Below the pieces are notes generated by a model. The model was not told the origin of the DNA. It searched no databases and worked only from the letters and a program-made list of their open reading frames with translations. Both the position numbers and the translations under genes were made by a program. This document shows positions 4,165 to 5,171 of a DNA stretch of 5,171 bases, piece by piece. The stretch is from Clostridia bacterium (GTDB lineage Bacteria; Bacillota; Clostridia; Oscillospirales; CAG-272): the NCBI GenBank assembly GCA_900770605.1, contig CAAGKS010000048.1, positions 1-5,171 of the forward strand, given 5' to 3'. Every line of letters begins with the position of its first letter. The stretch's first letter is position 1.

Positions 4165-5171
4165 TCAACTGTTATTCTGTTCCCTGTTTTTTCTAAGTCT
4201 TGCCAAAAGATCCTGTCCGCCAATATCAAGCGTTTTCTGCTTTTCCTGGCGCAGACTTGCAATGCAAGCTAAAAATACTTCCTTGTCGTTACGGGTGAGC
4301 TGCAAGCGCTCGACCTCCATTTTTTCAAGCCGTCCGATCTCGGCAAGCTCAAAATGCATGTGAAGCATCGCACGCGAATATCCCTCGTCCGAATTTTCAA
4401 GCTCACAGAGCTTTTCAAAGACGCGTCTGCCGAATGCAGTAACGAAATCGTCCGCAACGAGATCTATCGTTCCCGTGGCAACCGCGTGCCTGTACTCGTC
4501 GAATATCATCATCATAGCGAGTATATTTTCCTCTGCCGCGTTAGCCGCTACGTACTTCGCCGCATCGGGATTTACTCTGTCGCCTATATTCTTTATCGAC
4601 ATCAAAGCGTCGTTGCTCTGCTTTTTCTTGTATTCATTGAGCCGCTTTTTCCTCTGTCGCTCGACGTCCATTCCAAGCGCCTCTGCAGAAACGTCAAGGA
4701 CTGCCGCCGCGCGCTTGATATAGATATCGCGCTCAACGTTATTTGAAACGTCAGCGATAACCGAGCATATCTCCACCGACGCCTTTATCTTTTCATCAGG
4801 CAGGCTAACGTCGTGCTCACCGATGATCTTGTCCAGCTTGAACTCAAATCCCGTCTTGCTCTCGTTAAGGCAACGCCTGAAATTATCCGCACCGAATTTT
4901 TTTATGTACTCATCGGGGTCCTTCGCGCCGCTGAGCTTGAGAACTCTCACGTCCAGCCCCGCCTCGCCAAGCAAGCGCATAGCCTTGTTTGCGGCGTTCT
5001 GCCCTGCCTTGTCCGAATCGTAGCATATAACCACCTTTTTGGTGTATTTTGCAAATATTCTCGCCTGCTCCGCGGTTATCGCAGTACCGAGCGTCGCAAC
5101 GGCGTTTTCAAATCCCGCCGCGTGAAGCGCGATGACGTCCATATATCCCTCGCAGAGTATCATCTGCTCCG
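4165..5171 (-). CDS. dnaG: DNA primase DnaG, C-terminal part (5' end outside window)
   Basis: DnaG makes the short RNA primers for lagging-strand synthesis and docks on the replicative helicase. The frame is open to the window edge, so the zinc-binding and N-terminal RNA-polymerase parts lie upstream. Numbering from the Met codon at 5163, the Toprim signature is clear: EGYMD at 5-9 with the catalytic Glu5, YDSDKAG at 48-54 with Asp49 and Asp51, and KDPDEYI at 81-87 with Asp82 and Asp84. The 44-residue spacing from Glu to the first DxD Asp matches my recollection of E. coli DnaG. A charged linker (about 165-185) leads to a helical region at about 205-310, where the helicase-binding domain is expected. 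That Met is internal, because codons for Glu and Gln precede it in frame. The gene ends with TGA at 4167-4165 followed directly by an in-frame TAA at 4164-4162. rpoD starts 14 bases downstream. No frameshift is seen. Confidence 0.96.
   Translation of the reverse strand, partial: EQMILCEGYMDVIALHAAGFENAVATLGTAITAEQARIFAKYTKKVVICYDSDKAGQNAANKAMRLLGEAGLDVRVLKLSGAKDPDEYIKKFGADNFRRCLNESKTGFEFKLDKIIGEHDVSLPDEKIKASVEICSVIADVSNNVERDIYIKRAAAVLDVSAEALGMDVERQRKKRLNEYKKKQSNDALMSIKNIGDRVNPDAAKYVAANAAEENILAMMMIFDEYRHAVATGTIDLVADDFVTAFGRRVFEKLCELENSDEGYSRAMLHMHFELAEIGRLEKMEVERLQLTRNDKEVFLACIASLRQEKQKTLDIGGQDLLARLRKNREQNNS

Noticed and set aside
4148..4168. rpoD starting at TTG 4168
   Set aside because: It is in frame but lacks a binding site and overlaps the dnaG stop. 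The ATG at 4150 has AAGGAG at ideal spacing.
3600..4196. 198-residue plus-strand open frame opposite rpoD
   Set aside because: It is the antisense of a clear rpoD gene, and its Ser/Ile/Leu-rich low-complexity product is what mirrored acidic codons give. It shows no domain and no binding site.

Overview
The window looks like chromosomal DNA of a Clostridia-type Firmicute, most likely a gut Oscillospirales or Christensenellales relative. The basis is a primary sigma factor of about 378 residues with no large insertion between regions 1.2 and 2, a dnaG-rpoD pair, strong AAGGAG-type ribosome binding sites, a Gram-positive lipoprotein binding protein, and A/T-flanked hairpins at gene ends. The lineage below phylum is inference; there is no rRNA gene here.

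All four convincing genes are on the minus strand, so the reading order is from high to low coordinates. At 5171-4165 is the 3' part of dnaG (DNA primase), cut by the window edge inside the Toprim domain. Fourteen bases later comes rpoD (4150-3014), the housekeeping sigma factor. Together they form the conserved replication/transcription pair of the macromolecular-synthesis operon. A 272-base gap (3013-2742) follows. It holds weak candidate terminator structures for rpoD and then a near-consensus sigma-A promoter (TTGACA, 17 bases, TACAAT) for a new transcription unit. That unit is a 590-residue lipoprotein of the ABC-transporter solute-binding type (2741-969), with no permease or ATPase beside it in the window. 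A strong hairpin terminator (953-925) separates it from a 209-residue HAD-superfamily hydrolase (907-278), whose motif I reads DFNGT instead of DxDGT. The hydrolase has no visible promoter and may depend on read-through.

The last 277 bases (1-277) hold no credible gene but are densely structured. They carry two versions of the same hairpin module in opposite orientation, at 58-116 on plus and 282-196 on minus, converging on a strong minus-strand terminator at 156-117. Base pairs in the stems differ between the copies in a compensatory way. The minus-strand module begins on the stop codon of the hydrolase gene. This is the least ordinary part of the window.

The dnaG-rpoD section is core housekeeping. 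The lipoprotein, hydrolase and hairpin region look like lineage-specific DNA placed downstream of it. I saw no CRISPR array, tRNA, rRNA, transposase, phage gene or defence gene.
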